13,788 bases of DNA, taken from contig DGTB01000155.1 in NCBI GenBank assembly GCA_002394185.1, forward strand, positions 1 through 13,788. Reading direction: 5' to 3'. Each line of letters begins with the position of its first letter. The stretch's first letter is position 1. The DNA is from Bacteroidales bacterium UBA4347. Lineage in GTDB: Bacteria; Bacteroidota; Bacteroidia; Bacteroidales; P3. The translations under genes and the position numbers were made by a program. The notes under the pieces are model-generated. The model was not told the DNA's origin and did no database searches. It was given only the letters and a program-made list of their open reading frames with translations. Shown here piece after piece: positions 6,891 to 13,788 of this stretch.

Positions 6891-8816
6891 ATGAAAAAAG
6901 TATTATTGAGTCTGTTATTGGCTATTGCATGCATGCCTATGGCTATCGGCCAGAACAAAGCCGGCAATTTGGTAACTATTGACACAACCGTCTGCAGCAG
7001 TTTCACCTGGATGGACAATGTCACCTACACCCACGACACCGTGGTTCTCTACTCCCCTGCTGGAGACAGCAACACCTACGTGCTCAACCTCACCATGAGC
7101 ACTCCCGTCTACGATACCAATGCAGCTATCCAGCTCAGCGGCATCTGCAACGTCAAGTGGGGTAGAAGTGCCAACGACACCGCTATCTTCACCACCTCCG
7201 GCACCTTCCTCGACACGCTCTCCACCGTCGACGGTTGCGACAGCATCGTCAAACTCCAGGTGACCCTCACCGGTGCAAGTTATGACACCATCGAGGCCGT
7301 CGCTTGCGACAAATACGTCTACGACGCTGTCGAATACACCACCAGCGGCACCTTCGACGTGACCAAGACCGTGGATGGCTGCGAAAGCAACACCCACCTC
7401 GTCCTCACCATCGTGCCTTCCCTCACAGACACCGCCGACGTCGTCGTCCGTGAAATTGTTGGCGGATGCAACATCACCTGGAACGACTCCACCTACACCT
7501 TCGGCGACACCAACCGCGTCATCTACGCCATGGGCACCACCACCGTTGGCGCTTGCGACAGCCTCATGGCCATCCGCATCACCAGTTTCTCCGGCACCCA
7601 GTACGACACCATCAAGGTTGAAAACTGCGGCCGCTACCAGTGGAATGTCACCAACCAGTACTACTACAACGACACCATCGTCTCCGTCACCGACACGACC
7701 GACGCAACCTGCACCCGCGTGCAGACCCTCAGCCTCAACATCGTGCCCAACTTCAGAGAAACCAACGTTACAAGCTGCGAAACCTACACCTTCTACTTCG
7801 ACAACCGTGCTGGCCAGGGTATGGCCCAAGACCACGCCACCTTCACCGAAAGCGGCGTCTATGTCACTGATGAGAATGGCGACACCCTCTACTCCACCCA
7901 CCGTACCTCCAAGTGCGTCACCTACCATACCCTCAACCTCACCATCCTCACTCCCGCACAGCGTATCAACAACACTACTGTCTACGACACCGTCTGCGAC
8001 AAATACTCCATTACCTTCGGTAGCAACACCAACACCTTCGAATTCACCGAGAGCGTCGACACCACCCTCATCTACTCCCGTCGCACCGCACTCAACTGCT
8101 ACGACACCACCATCCACCTCAACATCGTCGTCAACCACCGCTCCTTCGTTGAATACAACGAGACCGTTTGCGACAGCTACTTCTGGCCCTTCACCAACGA
8201 GACCTACTACACCTCCACCGTCAAGAACTACACCCTCCCCGATGTCAAGAATGCCGTCAACTGCGACTCCGTCGGTCAGTTGAACCTCACCGTCCACAAC
8301 ACCCCCGCAGTCACCATCGAAGGCAACTGGCACCTCCACCCCGATGTCTCCAACACCGCCGTCCTCACCATTGTCAGCGACCCCACCGAGAACAACACCT
8401 ACAAGTGGTTCAAGAACAATGAGCCCACTCCCTTCAGCACCGCCGACTCCGTCTCCGTCACCGTCAACGCCAACACTGACATCCGCCTCGAGACCACCGG
8501 CCACTTTGCCGACAACCACGTCTGCGTTGCCAACAACTGGATCACCATCTCCTACAACCTCGGCATCGACGATGTCGACGGCCTCAACGTCAACCTCTAC
8601 CCCAACCCCACCAGCCGTTTCCTCAATGTTGAGAGCGCCGAGGGCATCAGCGAGGTCGTTGTCTACAACGCCATCGGCCAGCAGGTCATCCGCCGCGATG
8701 TCAACGCCAGCGCCACCCAGCTCGACCTTGGCAACCTCGCCATCGGCAACTACACCCTCCAGATCCGCTCCGCCAACGGCGAGCAGACCTCCCGCAAATT
8801 CATTGTCAACAAATAA
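6891..8816 (+). CDS. Secreted Cys-patterned repeat protein with T9SS type A sorting domain
   Basis: A 641-residue exported protein of unknown function. Residues 1-20 form a signal peptide: a Lys pair, a Leu-rich core and AIG before Gln21. Residues about 28-470 hold eight degenerate repeats of 45-70 residues, most with a first Cys followed by an aromatic, a second Cys (often GCDS or NCDS) and an LxLT-like end. The Cys pairs are 86/116, 139/164, 193/222, 246/274, 296/342, 369/403 and 427/458; the first repeat has only C35. An Ig/PKD-like segment (about 472-556) contains C545. The C-terminal 80 residues (LYPNPTSRFLNVES at 569-582, GNYTLQIRS at 619-627, RKFIVNK at the end) are a type A sorting domain. 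Such proteins cross via Sec and then T9SS and are usually anchored at the surface. Codons are strongly C-ending, consistent with high expression. The stop overlaps the apbE start by 1 nt. Confidence 0.88.
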   Translation: MKKVLLSLLLAIACMPMAIGQNKAGNLVTIDTTVCSSFTWMDNVTYTHDTVVLYSPAGDSNTYVLNLTMSTPVYDTNAAIQLSGICNVKWGRSANDTAIFTTSGTFLDTLSTVDGCDSIVKLQVTLTGASYDTIEAVACDKYVYDAVEYTTSGTFDVTKTVDGCESNTHLVLTIVPSLTDTADVVVREIVGGCNITWNDSTYTFGDTNRVIYAMGTTTVGACDSLMAIRITSFSGTQYDTIKVENCGRYQWNVTNQYYYNDTIVSVTDTTDATCTRVQTLSLNIVPNFRETNVTSCETYTFYFDNRAGQGMAQDHATFTESGVYVTDENGDTLYSTHRTSKCVTYHTLNLTILTPAQRINNTTVYDTVCDKYSITFGSNTNTFEFTESVDTTLIYSRRTALNCYDTTIHLNIVVNHRSFVEYNETVCDSYFWPFTNETYYTSTVKNYTLPDVKNAVNCDSVGQLNLTVHNTPAVTIEGNWHLHPDVSNTAVLTIVSDPTENNTYKWFKNNEPTPFSTADSVSVTVNANTDIRLETTGHFADNHVCVANNWITISYNLGIDDVDGLNVNLYPNPTSRFLNVESAEGISEVVVYNAIGQQVIRRDVNASATQLDLGNLAIGNYTLQIRSANGEQTSRKFIVNK

Positions 8817-9859
8817 TGAATACATATCTTAAAGACAAAAGCGTTCGGCACCCCCGTGCCGGACGCTTTTTGGTAACCCTCTCGGCCGTCGCCCTTCTCC
8901 TGGGCGCCTGCCATCGGCAAGAGCCCGTTCGCCTCGCTGGCGAGGCCCAGGGCACCTACTACAGCATCCAGTACTTCGACCCCGAGCAGCGCAACCTCCA
9001 GCCGCAGATCGACTCCCTCCTCCAGGCCTTCGACCGCTCGGCATCCCTCTGGGTCGATTCCTCCCTGCTGCGCCGCATCAACGACGGCCAGACCGATACG
9101 CTCGACGACATCCTCTCGTTCCTCCTGCAGAACTCCCTGCGCATCATGGACTACACCGACAGTGCCTTCGATATCCGTGTGGGCCGCCTTGTCCAGACCT
9201 GGGGCTTCAGCTTCAAGCAACGCAGCGAACCCGACAGCACCACCCTCGCCGCTCTCCTCCGTGCCGCCCACAGCCCCGTAGGCTACGCCAACGGGCGCTT
9301 CTTCCGTCATAATCCCGACACCGAACTCGACTTCAACGCCATCGCCCAAGGCTACGCCTCCGACCTCGTGGCACGCCTCCTTGACGGCTACGGCATCGAC
9401 AGCTACCTCGTCGACATCGGCGGCGAGGTCATCTCCCGCGGCCTCAAACCCGACGGCAAACCCTGGCGTGTAGGCATCGAACGCCCCGCCGAGGACCGCT
9501 ACAGCGAGCCCGTCGTCCAGACCGCCATCACCCTCACCGACGCCTCCGTCGTCACCTCCGGCAGCTACCGCAAATACTACGAGAAAGGCGGCGTCCGCTA
9601 CTCCCACACCATCGACCCCGCCACCGGCCGCCCCGTGCAACACTCGCTCCTCAGCGTCTCCGTGGTCGAGGACCAATGCTGGCTGGCCGACGCCATGTGC
9701 ACCGCCTACATGGTCATGGGCCTCGACAGCGCCCAGCGCTTCATCGCCGCCCACCCCGACGGCCCCGGCACCGCAGCCGTATACTTCATCTACGACTCCT
9801 GCGGCACCCTCAAAGAATATGGAACAAAAGAATTCATGAATTTAGTAGCAGAACAATGA
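8816..9859 (+). CDS. apbE: FAD:protein FMN transferase, ApbE lipoprotein
   Basis: ApbE hydrolyses FAD and attaches FMN covalently to Ser/Thr of partner flavoproteins such as Nqr/Rnf subunits. The 347-residue product has a lipoprotein signal: a charged N-region to about 17, a hydrophobic run at 18-29 and lipobox LGAC with C32. Family motifs are FDIRVGRLVQTWGF (118-131), DFNAIAQGYASDLV (172-185), VDIGGEV (199-205), WRVGIERP (217-224), VTSGSYRKYY (246-255), HTIDPATGRP (264-273) and WLADAMCTAYMVMG (289-302), in which D292 and T296 match the metal ligands of characterised ApbE. The ATG overlaps the upstream stop in TAATG, implying translational coupling; the stop overlaps yicC in ATGA. Codons 8-19 form a strong intrinsic terminator hairpin. 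A TTG at 8870 is the only downstream start before the lipobox and would remove the charged region, so it is unlikely. No flavinylation target gene is in the window. Confidence 0.93.
   Translation: MNTYLKDKSVRHPRAGRFLVTLSAVALLLGACHRQEPVRLAGEAQGTYYSIQYFDPEQRNLQPQIDSLLQAFDRSASLWVDSSLLRRINDGQTDTLDDILSFLLQNSLRIMDYTDSAFDIRVGRLVQTWGFSFKQRSEPDSTTLAALLRAAHSPVGYANGRFFRHNPDTELDFNAIAQGYASDLVARLLDGYGIDSYLVDIGGEVISRGLKPDGKPWRVGIERPAEDRYSEPVVQTAITLTDASVVTSGSYRKYYEKGGVRYSHTIDPATGRPVQHSLLSVSVVEDQCWLADAMCTAYMVMGLDSAQRFIAAHPDGPGTAAVYFIYDSCGTLKEYGTKEFMNLVAEQ
8837..8871 (+). terminator. Intrinsic terminator embedded in the apbE 5' coding region
   Basis: The left arm 8837-8851 (AAAAGCGTTCGGCAC) pairs with the right arm 8856-8870 (GTGCCGGACGCTTTT) over 15 positions with a single G-U wobble. 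The loop is CCCC and five Ts end at 8871. The design (A-run, GC core, tetraloop, T-run) is the same as in the terminator after yicC. It lies 20-55 nt past the stop of the T9SS gene, the normal place for that gene's terminator, yet wholly within the apbE reading frame. Confidence 0.8.
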
Positions 9860-10719
9860 AATCAATGACCGGCTATGCCAAGGTGCAGTCCACCTTCGGC
9901 GACAAAAAACTGAACATAGAAATCAAAACCCTCAACAGCAAGCAGCTCGACCTCATCGTCAAGGTCCCCGCCGCCTACCGCTCCCACGAGCTGGACATCC
10001 GCGCCATGCTCGGCGTCTTGGAGCGCGGCAAAGTGGAATGCATCCTCAGCGAGGAGAACACCGCCGTCAACAACGCCAGCTTCAACCGCGACCTCCTCGT
10101 GGCCCGCTACAACGCCCTGACCGACGTGGCCAACGACCTCCACGTGACCCATGCCGCCATCTTCGACACCGTGGCTGCCATGAGCGATATCTGGAACAGC
10201 GCCGGCACCGACGAAGTCGGCGACGAGGAGTGGCAGCAGACCGCCGCCGCCCTCCAGCGCGCCATCGACCTCTGCGACCAGTTCCGCGCCCACGAAGGCA
10301 GCGTCCTCGAGGTAGACTTCCACAAGCACGTCAACCTCATCGAGGAGAAGCTGCGCCAGATTCCCGCCCTCGAGGGCGAACGCATCGACACCGCCAAGGA
10401 GCGCATCAAGCAATACATGGCCAACGCCGCCATCAAAGAGGTCGACGACAACCGCTTCGAGCAGGAACTCATCTACTACCTCGAGAAACTCGACATCACC
10501 GAGGAGAAGGTGCGCCTGCAGAAACACATCGACTACTTCCGCCAGACCATGGCCACCGAGCCCTCCTGTGGCAAGAAACTGGGATTCGTAGCCCAGGAGA
10601 TGGGACGCGAAATCAACACCACCGGCTCCAAAGCCAACCACGCCGGCATCCAGAAGCTTGTCGTAGAGATGAAGGACGAACTCGAGAAGATCAAGGAACA
10701 GTTGGGAAACGTCCTTTAA
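9856..10719 (+). CDS. yicC: YicC/YloC-family endoribonuclease
   Basis: YicC-family proteins are conserved bacterial endoribonucleases; E. coli YicC affects turnover of the small RNA RyhB. The 287-residue product starts MKSMTGYAK, the family hallmark N-terminus, and continues with IEIKTLNSKQLDL (21-33), another conserved segment. The C-terminal DUF1732 region has RFEQELIYYLEKLDITEE (200-217), LQKHIDYF (221-228) and GKKLGFVAQEMGREINTTGS (239-258). The frame is open back to 9676, but that part overlaps apbE; the ATG at 9856 gives the conserved start and a 4-nt ATGA overlap with the apbE stop. The usual downstream partner gmk is absent: a terminator and a convergent gene follow. Expression probably depends on read-through of the terminator inside apbE. 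Confidence 0.92.
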   Translation: MKSMTGYAKVQSTFGDKKLNIEIKTLNSKQLDLIVKVPAAYRSHELDIRAMLGVLERGKVECILSEENTAVNNASFNRDLLVARYNALTDVANDLHVTHAAIFDTVAAMSDIWNSAGTDEVGDEEWQQTAAALQRAIDLCDQFRAHEGSVLEVDFHKHVNLIEEKLRQIPALEGERIDTAKERIKQYMANAAIKEVDDNRFEQELIYYLEKLDITEEKVRLQKHIDYFRQTMATEPSCGKKLGFVAQEMGREINTTGSKANHAGIQKLVVEMKDELEKIKEQLGNVL

Positions 10720-10732
10720 AAAAACAATACAT

Positions 10733-10765
10733 AAAAAAAAGCCGCCCGTTTGGGCGGCTTTTTTT
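10733..10765. terminator. Bidirectional intrinsic terminator
   Basis: Eight As (10733-10740), stem GCCGCCC (10741-10747), loop GTTT, stem GGGCGGC (10752-10758) and seven Ts (10759-10765). It works in both directions and sits between the converging yicC (stop 10719) and the large T9SS gene (stop 10785), so it should end both transcripts. Confidence 0.93.
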
Positions 10766-10784
10766 GTTTCCAACTGGAACAACC

Positions 10785-13553
10785 TTACTTCACGATGAGT
10801 TTCTCAATCTTGCTGAAGGTGTCGTTGGTGACGCGGACGAAGTAGGCACCGGCAGGCAAGCTGCTGACGTTGATGGTCGTCTCGGCCTCGGCATTGACGT
10901 TGGCGTTGTAGACAACGCGGCCGCTCATGTCGATGATGCTGCAGTTAACCATTCCGGAGACACCCTCGACGTGCAGTTTGACGGTGGAGGTGGCGGGGTT
11001 AGGAGCAAGCACGAGGATAGCCTCAGGAGCAACGGGGTCGATTCCGACGGAATAGCCAACCCACTCAACATCGGCAGTGATTTCGTAACCATTAGCGTTC
11101 TGAGCGATCTCAGAGAACTGCAACTGATAGTATTTGCGCTGCAGCAGAACATTGCCGCGGCTGTCGGTGACATTGTAGTCGCCTTCGTAGAGCCACCAGG
11201 GGTTGGTGGGCTGGAAATTGTCGCTACCATCGTAGACCTCAACGGGCTGGCCGTTCACCTTGATGCTACCATCAACGATGACGCTGTGGTCGCCCAGGGG
11301 GAGGATTTCGATGAGCTGGTCGGTTCCGACAGCAGCCATAACATTGTCCTGGCAGAGGTTATCGGTACCACGCATGACGGAGATACCCAGGGTGTCGCCG
11401 ACATTGCTTTCGCAGTTAGCACCGATGGCAACGCGCTCCAGCTGGGGGGCGGGTCCAACGATGGGGCGAATCAGGGGGTAATTGTCGGCATACCAGCCAT
11501 ACAGCCAGTGGCTACCCTGCGAGTTTTGACCGTTGGCATCGTAAACCATGACGTCGTAGGGCATGAAGGGCATGTTCTGGTAGTAGTAGGGAGCGGTCTC
11601 GGGGTTGGAGGCGTAGCTGGTGTAGCCGCCATTGCCGTTGAGGTAGGAGTAAGACTGGGTGGCCACGTGGAATTCAACTTCCTCCAGAAGGCGATAGCCG
11701 AAGCGATAGGCCGTGTTGGGCTTCAGAGCGGGAGGATCGGGGAATCTGACGTTGATGGCGCTGTAAGCCTCGCCGGGCATGACATAGCCGGTATCGGGCA
11801 GAGCGGTAAGGGAAGAAGCGGGGATGTCGATGGGTTCGGTGGAAAGGCCAGTGGGAAGGTCGGAGAACGAGACAGACTCACCGTCCTCAGTGTAGACCTC
11901 TTCAGTCATGATGGGGAGGATAGCATCCTCGACAGCACCATTGTTGCCGTCGGTGGAAGGAATCATCTCGTATCCAAGAAGGACCCAAGGCTCGCCGTTC
12001 TGGTCGGTAGGAATCTCGCTACCGGAGATATAACGGACGTGGACCATGTAGTTACGCATGGCGCTGTGCGAATTGTTGTCGGTCTGGGTGATGTAGCCGG
12101 TGTTGGTGTAGGCCAGTTTGAAGGAGGTACCAGCGGCGATGACGCCGTTGTCGCGACCCCAACGGTAACCGTTAACATAGTTGTCATCGTCGAACTCCTC
12201 ATAGCTGGAGACAGTGTAGAGGACGGAGTCGATCAGGGTGCTCAGGGTGCCGGCGTTGGCCTTGATGCGATAGACATTGGGGCCGGGAGTGCTGGTGTTG
12301 AGGCCGCGGCCCTGATAGTTGCCGCTGAGGGTCGTGGCGCCATAGTTGTCGTAGTTGGCCAGCCAGCTGTGGGTACCATAGTCGAAGGTATAGGCGGTAT
12401 CCATGAAGCCACGCTCGTTGATGTACAATTTGTAGTTCTTGAAGATATCACCGGCAGTCAGGTTGAAGTTGTCGGAGGTGATAACATTGGTGAAGGAGCC
12501 GTTGAGAGGAGCGTTCTCGAGGGTCAGGGTGGCGTTGTTGATGTCGTTAATGTTGTTGTTGACACCATGGACACCGAAGGTCACGGGGATAGTCATGCCC
12601 TGAGGAATCATACCATAGAGGCCGTCGAAGGGAGCGACGGTGTTGAAAGTCCAGCTCGTGTGCTCGAGCATGTTGACGACGGCGACGTTGTCGAGGAACC
12701 AGCCGTAGCCATAGGCAGCATATTTCTGTGCGGAAGCACGGACACGCAGCTTGATGGAGGCGACGTCCTTGAGGTTGTGGGGCATGACGTAGCGAACCTT
12801 GGAGGGACCCCACTCGTTGACGGCGCAGTCGATACCGTTGACGTTGATTTCGCGGGCATACCAAGTGTTGCCAATCTGGTAGTCAATGAAGCATTTATCG
12901 TAGAAGCTACGGTAGGCCTGGTTGACGGCGACCATCACGAGGTGGCCGGTTGCACCGGTACGGTCGACAGTGGGCAGCTGGATGTAAGCGTTGACGTCTC
13001 CAACGCCATTATCATCCTGGAAATAGTCGTAAGCAATGCAGACGAAACCGTCGTTCGGCTTGTTGAGGAGGGTGTCGGTCTGGTTGCTCACACCGATACG
13101 GTTCAGAATAGCGCGATAGAAGTTGTTGCCGCCAAGATACTGGTGGACACCGTTGGTGTAGTCGTTGGTGAAGTTGTTGATGAAAGCAGTGGTGTCACTG
13201 TAGCGACGCCACTGGGCCCAAGGATTGGCATTGGGGTTGACAGTGTGGGCACCGGAGCCGGTGGCGAGGGTGCTGTCCACGCCATCTACCATGATGTGGG
13301 CGCCGTTGGTGAGGGTGCCGGTGGTCATCTGACCCCACTGTGCTTCGGAGAAGGTGAAGACCTCCAGCGTGTCGTAGCGAGCGTCCTTGGCGAAGATGGA
13401 AGCCTTGTAGTCGATGTCCTGCATGGGCTTCGCTTCGCTCAGGTTGACTTTCATCTCACGGCTACGAGGCATGTCGTGGCGCGAGATCGAGGTCTGGGCA
13501 AATGCCATGGTGGTGCACATTGCCAAACCGAGAACCATTAATGCTTTTTTCAT
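10785..13553 (-). CDS. Large secreted protein with T9SS type A sorting domain
   Basis: A 922-residue exported protein of unknown function. Residues 1-20 are a signal peptide ending AFAQ. Residues about 165-295 look like a MAM/jelly-roll (concanavalin-like) domain: DGFVCIAYDYFQ at 168-179, a beta-strand pattern and the closing YGYGWFLDNVAVVN at 281-294. An Ig-like segment probably follows (about 300-390), then a long, mostly beta-predicted region rich in Asn, Tyr and Gly that I cannot assign. The C-terminal ~80 residues (LAPNPATSTVKLHVEG at 849-864, IIDMSGRVVY at 873-882, LPAGAYFVRV at 899-908, KIEKLIVK at the end) are a type A sorting domain. I see no protease or glycosidase motif. It has its own promoter and shares a bidirectional terminator with yicC. 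It may be a surface adhesin or cell-envelope component, but this is inference from its architecture. Confidence 0.88.
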   Translation of the reverse strand: MKKALMVLGLAMCTTMAFAQTSISRHDMPRSREMKVNLSEAKPMQDIDYKASIFAKDARYDTLEVFTFSEAQWGQMTTGTLTNGAHIMVDGVDSTLATGSGAHTVNPNANPWAQWRRYSDTTAFINNFTNDYTNGVHQYLGGNNFYRAILNRIGVSNQTDTLLNKPNDGFVCIAYDYFQDDNGVGDVNAYIQLPTVDRTGATGHLVMVAVNQAYRSFYDKCFIDYQIGNTWYAREINVNGIDCAVNEWGPSKVRYVMPHNLKDVASIKLRVRASAQKYAAYGYGWFLDNVAVVNMLEHTSWTFNTVAPFDGLYGMIPQGMTIPVTFGVHGVNNNINDINNATLTLENAPLNGSFTNVITSDNFNLTAGDIFKNYKLYINERGFMDTAYTFDYGTHSWLANYDNYGATTLSGNYQGRGLNTSTPGPNVYRIKANAGTLSTLIDSVLYTVSSYEEFDDDNYVNGYRWGRDNGVIAAGTSFKLAYTNTGYITQTDNNSHSAMRNYMVHVRYISGSEIPTDQNGEPWVLLGYEMIPSTDGNNGAVEDAILPIMTEEVYTEDGESVSFSDLPTGLSTEPIDIPASSLTALPDTGYVMPGEAYSAINVRFPDPPALKPNTAYRFGYRLLEEVEFHVATQSYSYLNGNGGYTSYASNPETAPYYYQNMPFMPYDVMVYDANGQNSQGSHWLYGWYADNYPLIRPIVGPAPQLERVAIGANCESNVGDTLGISVMRGTDNLCQDNVMAAVGTDQLIEILPLGDHSVIVDGSIKVNGQPVEVYDGSDNFQPTNPWWLYEGDYNVTDSRGNVLLQRKYYQLQFSEIAQNANGYEITADVEWVGYSVGIDPVAPEAILVLAPNPATSTVKLHVEGVSGMVNCSIIDMSGRVVYNANVNAEAETTINVSSLPAGAYFVRVTNDTFSKIEKLIVK

Positions 13554-13665
13554 TTTGTTTGAATTTTGATGATTAATAAATTATTTTCCGTTTTTTCGTT
13601 TATCTATTTCTCTATCAGTTTATTCAATTAGTTTTTAACACTTTTCCGCACTATATTTCACGATG

Positions 13666-13695
13666 CAAATATAGGCATTTTTTTTTACACTGCAA
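13666..13695 (-). promoter_or_regulatory. Promoter of the 922-residue T9SS gene
   Basis: On the minus strand, TTG (13695-13693) is followed after a 19-bp spacer by TATATTTG (13673-13666). This is the best full match to the Bacteroidota TTG...TAnnTTTG promoter in the window. The start would be near 13659, giving a leader of about 105 nt that is A/T-rich and has no Shine-Dalgarno sequence. Confidence 0.78.
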
Positions 13696-13727
13696 TTTTT
13701 TTTTTCTTTTTTATGATTCTTTAACGG

Positions 13728-13776
13728 CCATCCGACCCACTCCCGAAAGGTCCCCGGAACGGCAGTTCTTATATTG
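13728..13776 (-). repeat. Right copy of the 49-bp GC-rich intergenic element
   Basis: Read on the minus strand, this element matches window bases 1-49 at 37 of 49 positions without gaps. Conserved blocks are CAATATAAGA, TGCCGT, CGGGG, TCGGG and TCGGATGG. CGG triplets recur every 11 bp. It lies about 33 bp upstream of the -33 element of the 922-residue gene and so has the same orientation relative to its gene as the left copy has to gpsA. Confidence 0.6.
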
Positions 13777-13788
13777 TTTACATATTGT

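Noticed and set aside
7375..8283. A 302-codon Pro/Ser/Thr-rich frame inside the T9SS gene
   Set aside because: It is a shifted reading of the ACC- and TCC-rich coding strand, with no start signal or domain.
6915..8825. A 636-codon antisense frame across the Cys-repeat T9SS gene
   Set aside because: The opposite strand has a signal peptide, repeats, a sorting domain and a promoter. The antisense product is Gly/Val/Asp-rich, a by-product of C-ending codons and lack of TTA, CTA and TCA codons.
9676..9855. An extended N-terminus for YicC
   Set aside because: It overlaps apbE in another frame and is His/Arg/Pro-rich. The family N-terminus MTGYxK begins just after the ATG at 9856.
10038..13541. 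A 1167-codon open frame on the plus strand
   Set aside because: It runs out of frame through yicC, across the bidirectional terminator and then antisense through the whole 922-residue gene. The product is low-complexity Val/Gly/Asp-rich sequence with no domain; it arises from codon bias on the coding strand.
1..13788. Composite transposon or defence island bounded by the terminal inverted elements
   Set aside because: No transposase, integrase, nuclease-toxin, CRISPR or phage gene lies inside; the content is gpsA, secG, rpmH, rlmD and yicC, typical core genes. The end elements are only about 75% identical.

Overview
The window reads as ordinary chromosome from a member of the Bacteroidota, most likely an uncultured Bacteroidales. 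Four things support this. The intergenic DNA is A/T-rich and carries TAnnTTTG -7 promoter boxes. Genes lack clear Shine-Dalgarno sequences. Two secreted proteins end in type A sorting domains of the type IX secretion system (T9SS). A TPR protein sits directly upstream of secG, an order I recall from Bacteroides. I could not assign genus or species.

Layout. 196-2313 (+): gpsA (glycerol-3-phosphate dehydrogenase) and a glycerolipid-type acyltransferase, a phospholipid-precursor pair. 4771-2319 (-): a three-gene run of TPR-like protein, SecG and a RecD/Dda-like SF1 helicase, which converges on the acyltransferase with only 5 bp between the stop codons. 5037-6720 (+): rpmH (ribosomal protein L34), an intrinsic terminator, then rlmD (23S rRNA m5U methyltransferase) with no promoter I can see. 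6891-10719 (+): a 641-residue Cys-patterned repeat protein with a T9SS sorting domain, an ApbE lipoprotein (FAD:protein FMN transferase) and a YicC-family ribonuclease. These three genes overlap by 1 and 4 nt and end at a bidirectional terminator. 13553-10785 (-): a 922-residue secreted T9SS cargo protein with a jelly-roll-like region.

I see no CRISPR array, transposase, phage gene, tRNA, rRNA or recognisable defence system. The unusual signals are in the non-coding layer. (1) A near-perfect 15-bp intrinsic terminator lies inside the first codons of apbE, just after the T9SS gene, so apbE and yicC seem to depend on read-through. (2) A 49-bp element occurs at both extreme ends of the window in inverted orientation, 37/49 identical without gaps, with CGG triplets phased every 11 bp. 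In both copies it lies upstream of the promoter of the inward-reading gene. (3) A perfect 7-bp dyad sits just after the predicted gpsA transcription start. (4) rlmD also lies behind an intrinsic terminator, repeating the arrangement of an abundant product, then a terminator, then an enzyme.

All functional calls come from reading motifs by eye. No database search was run.
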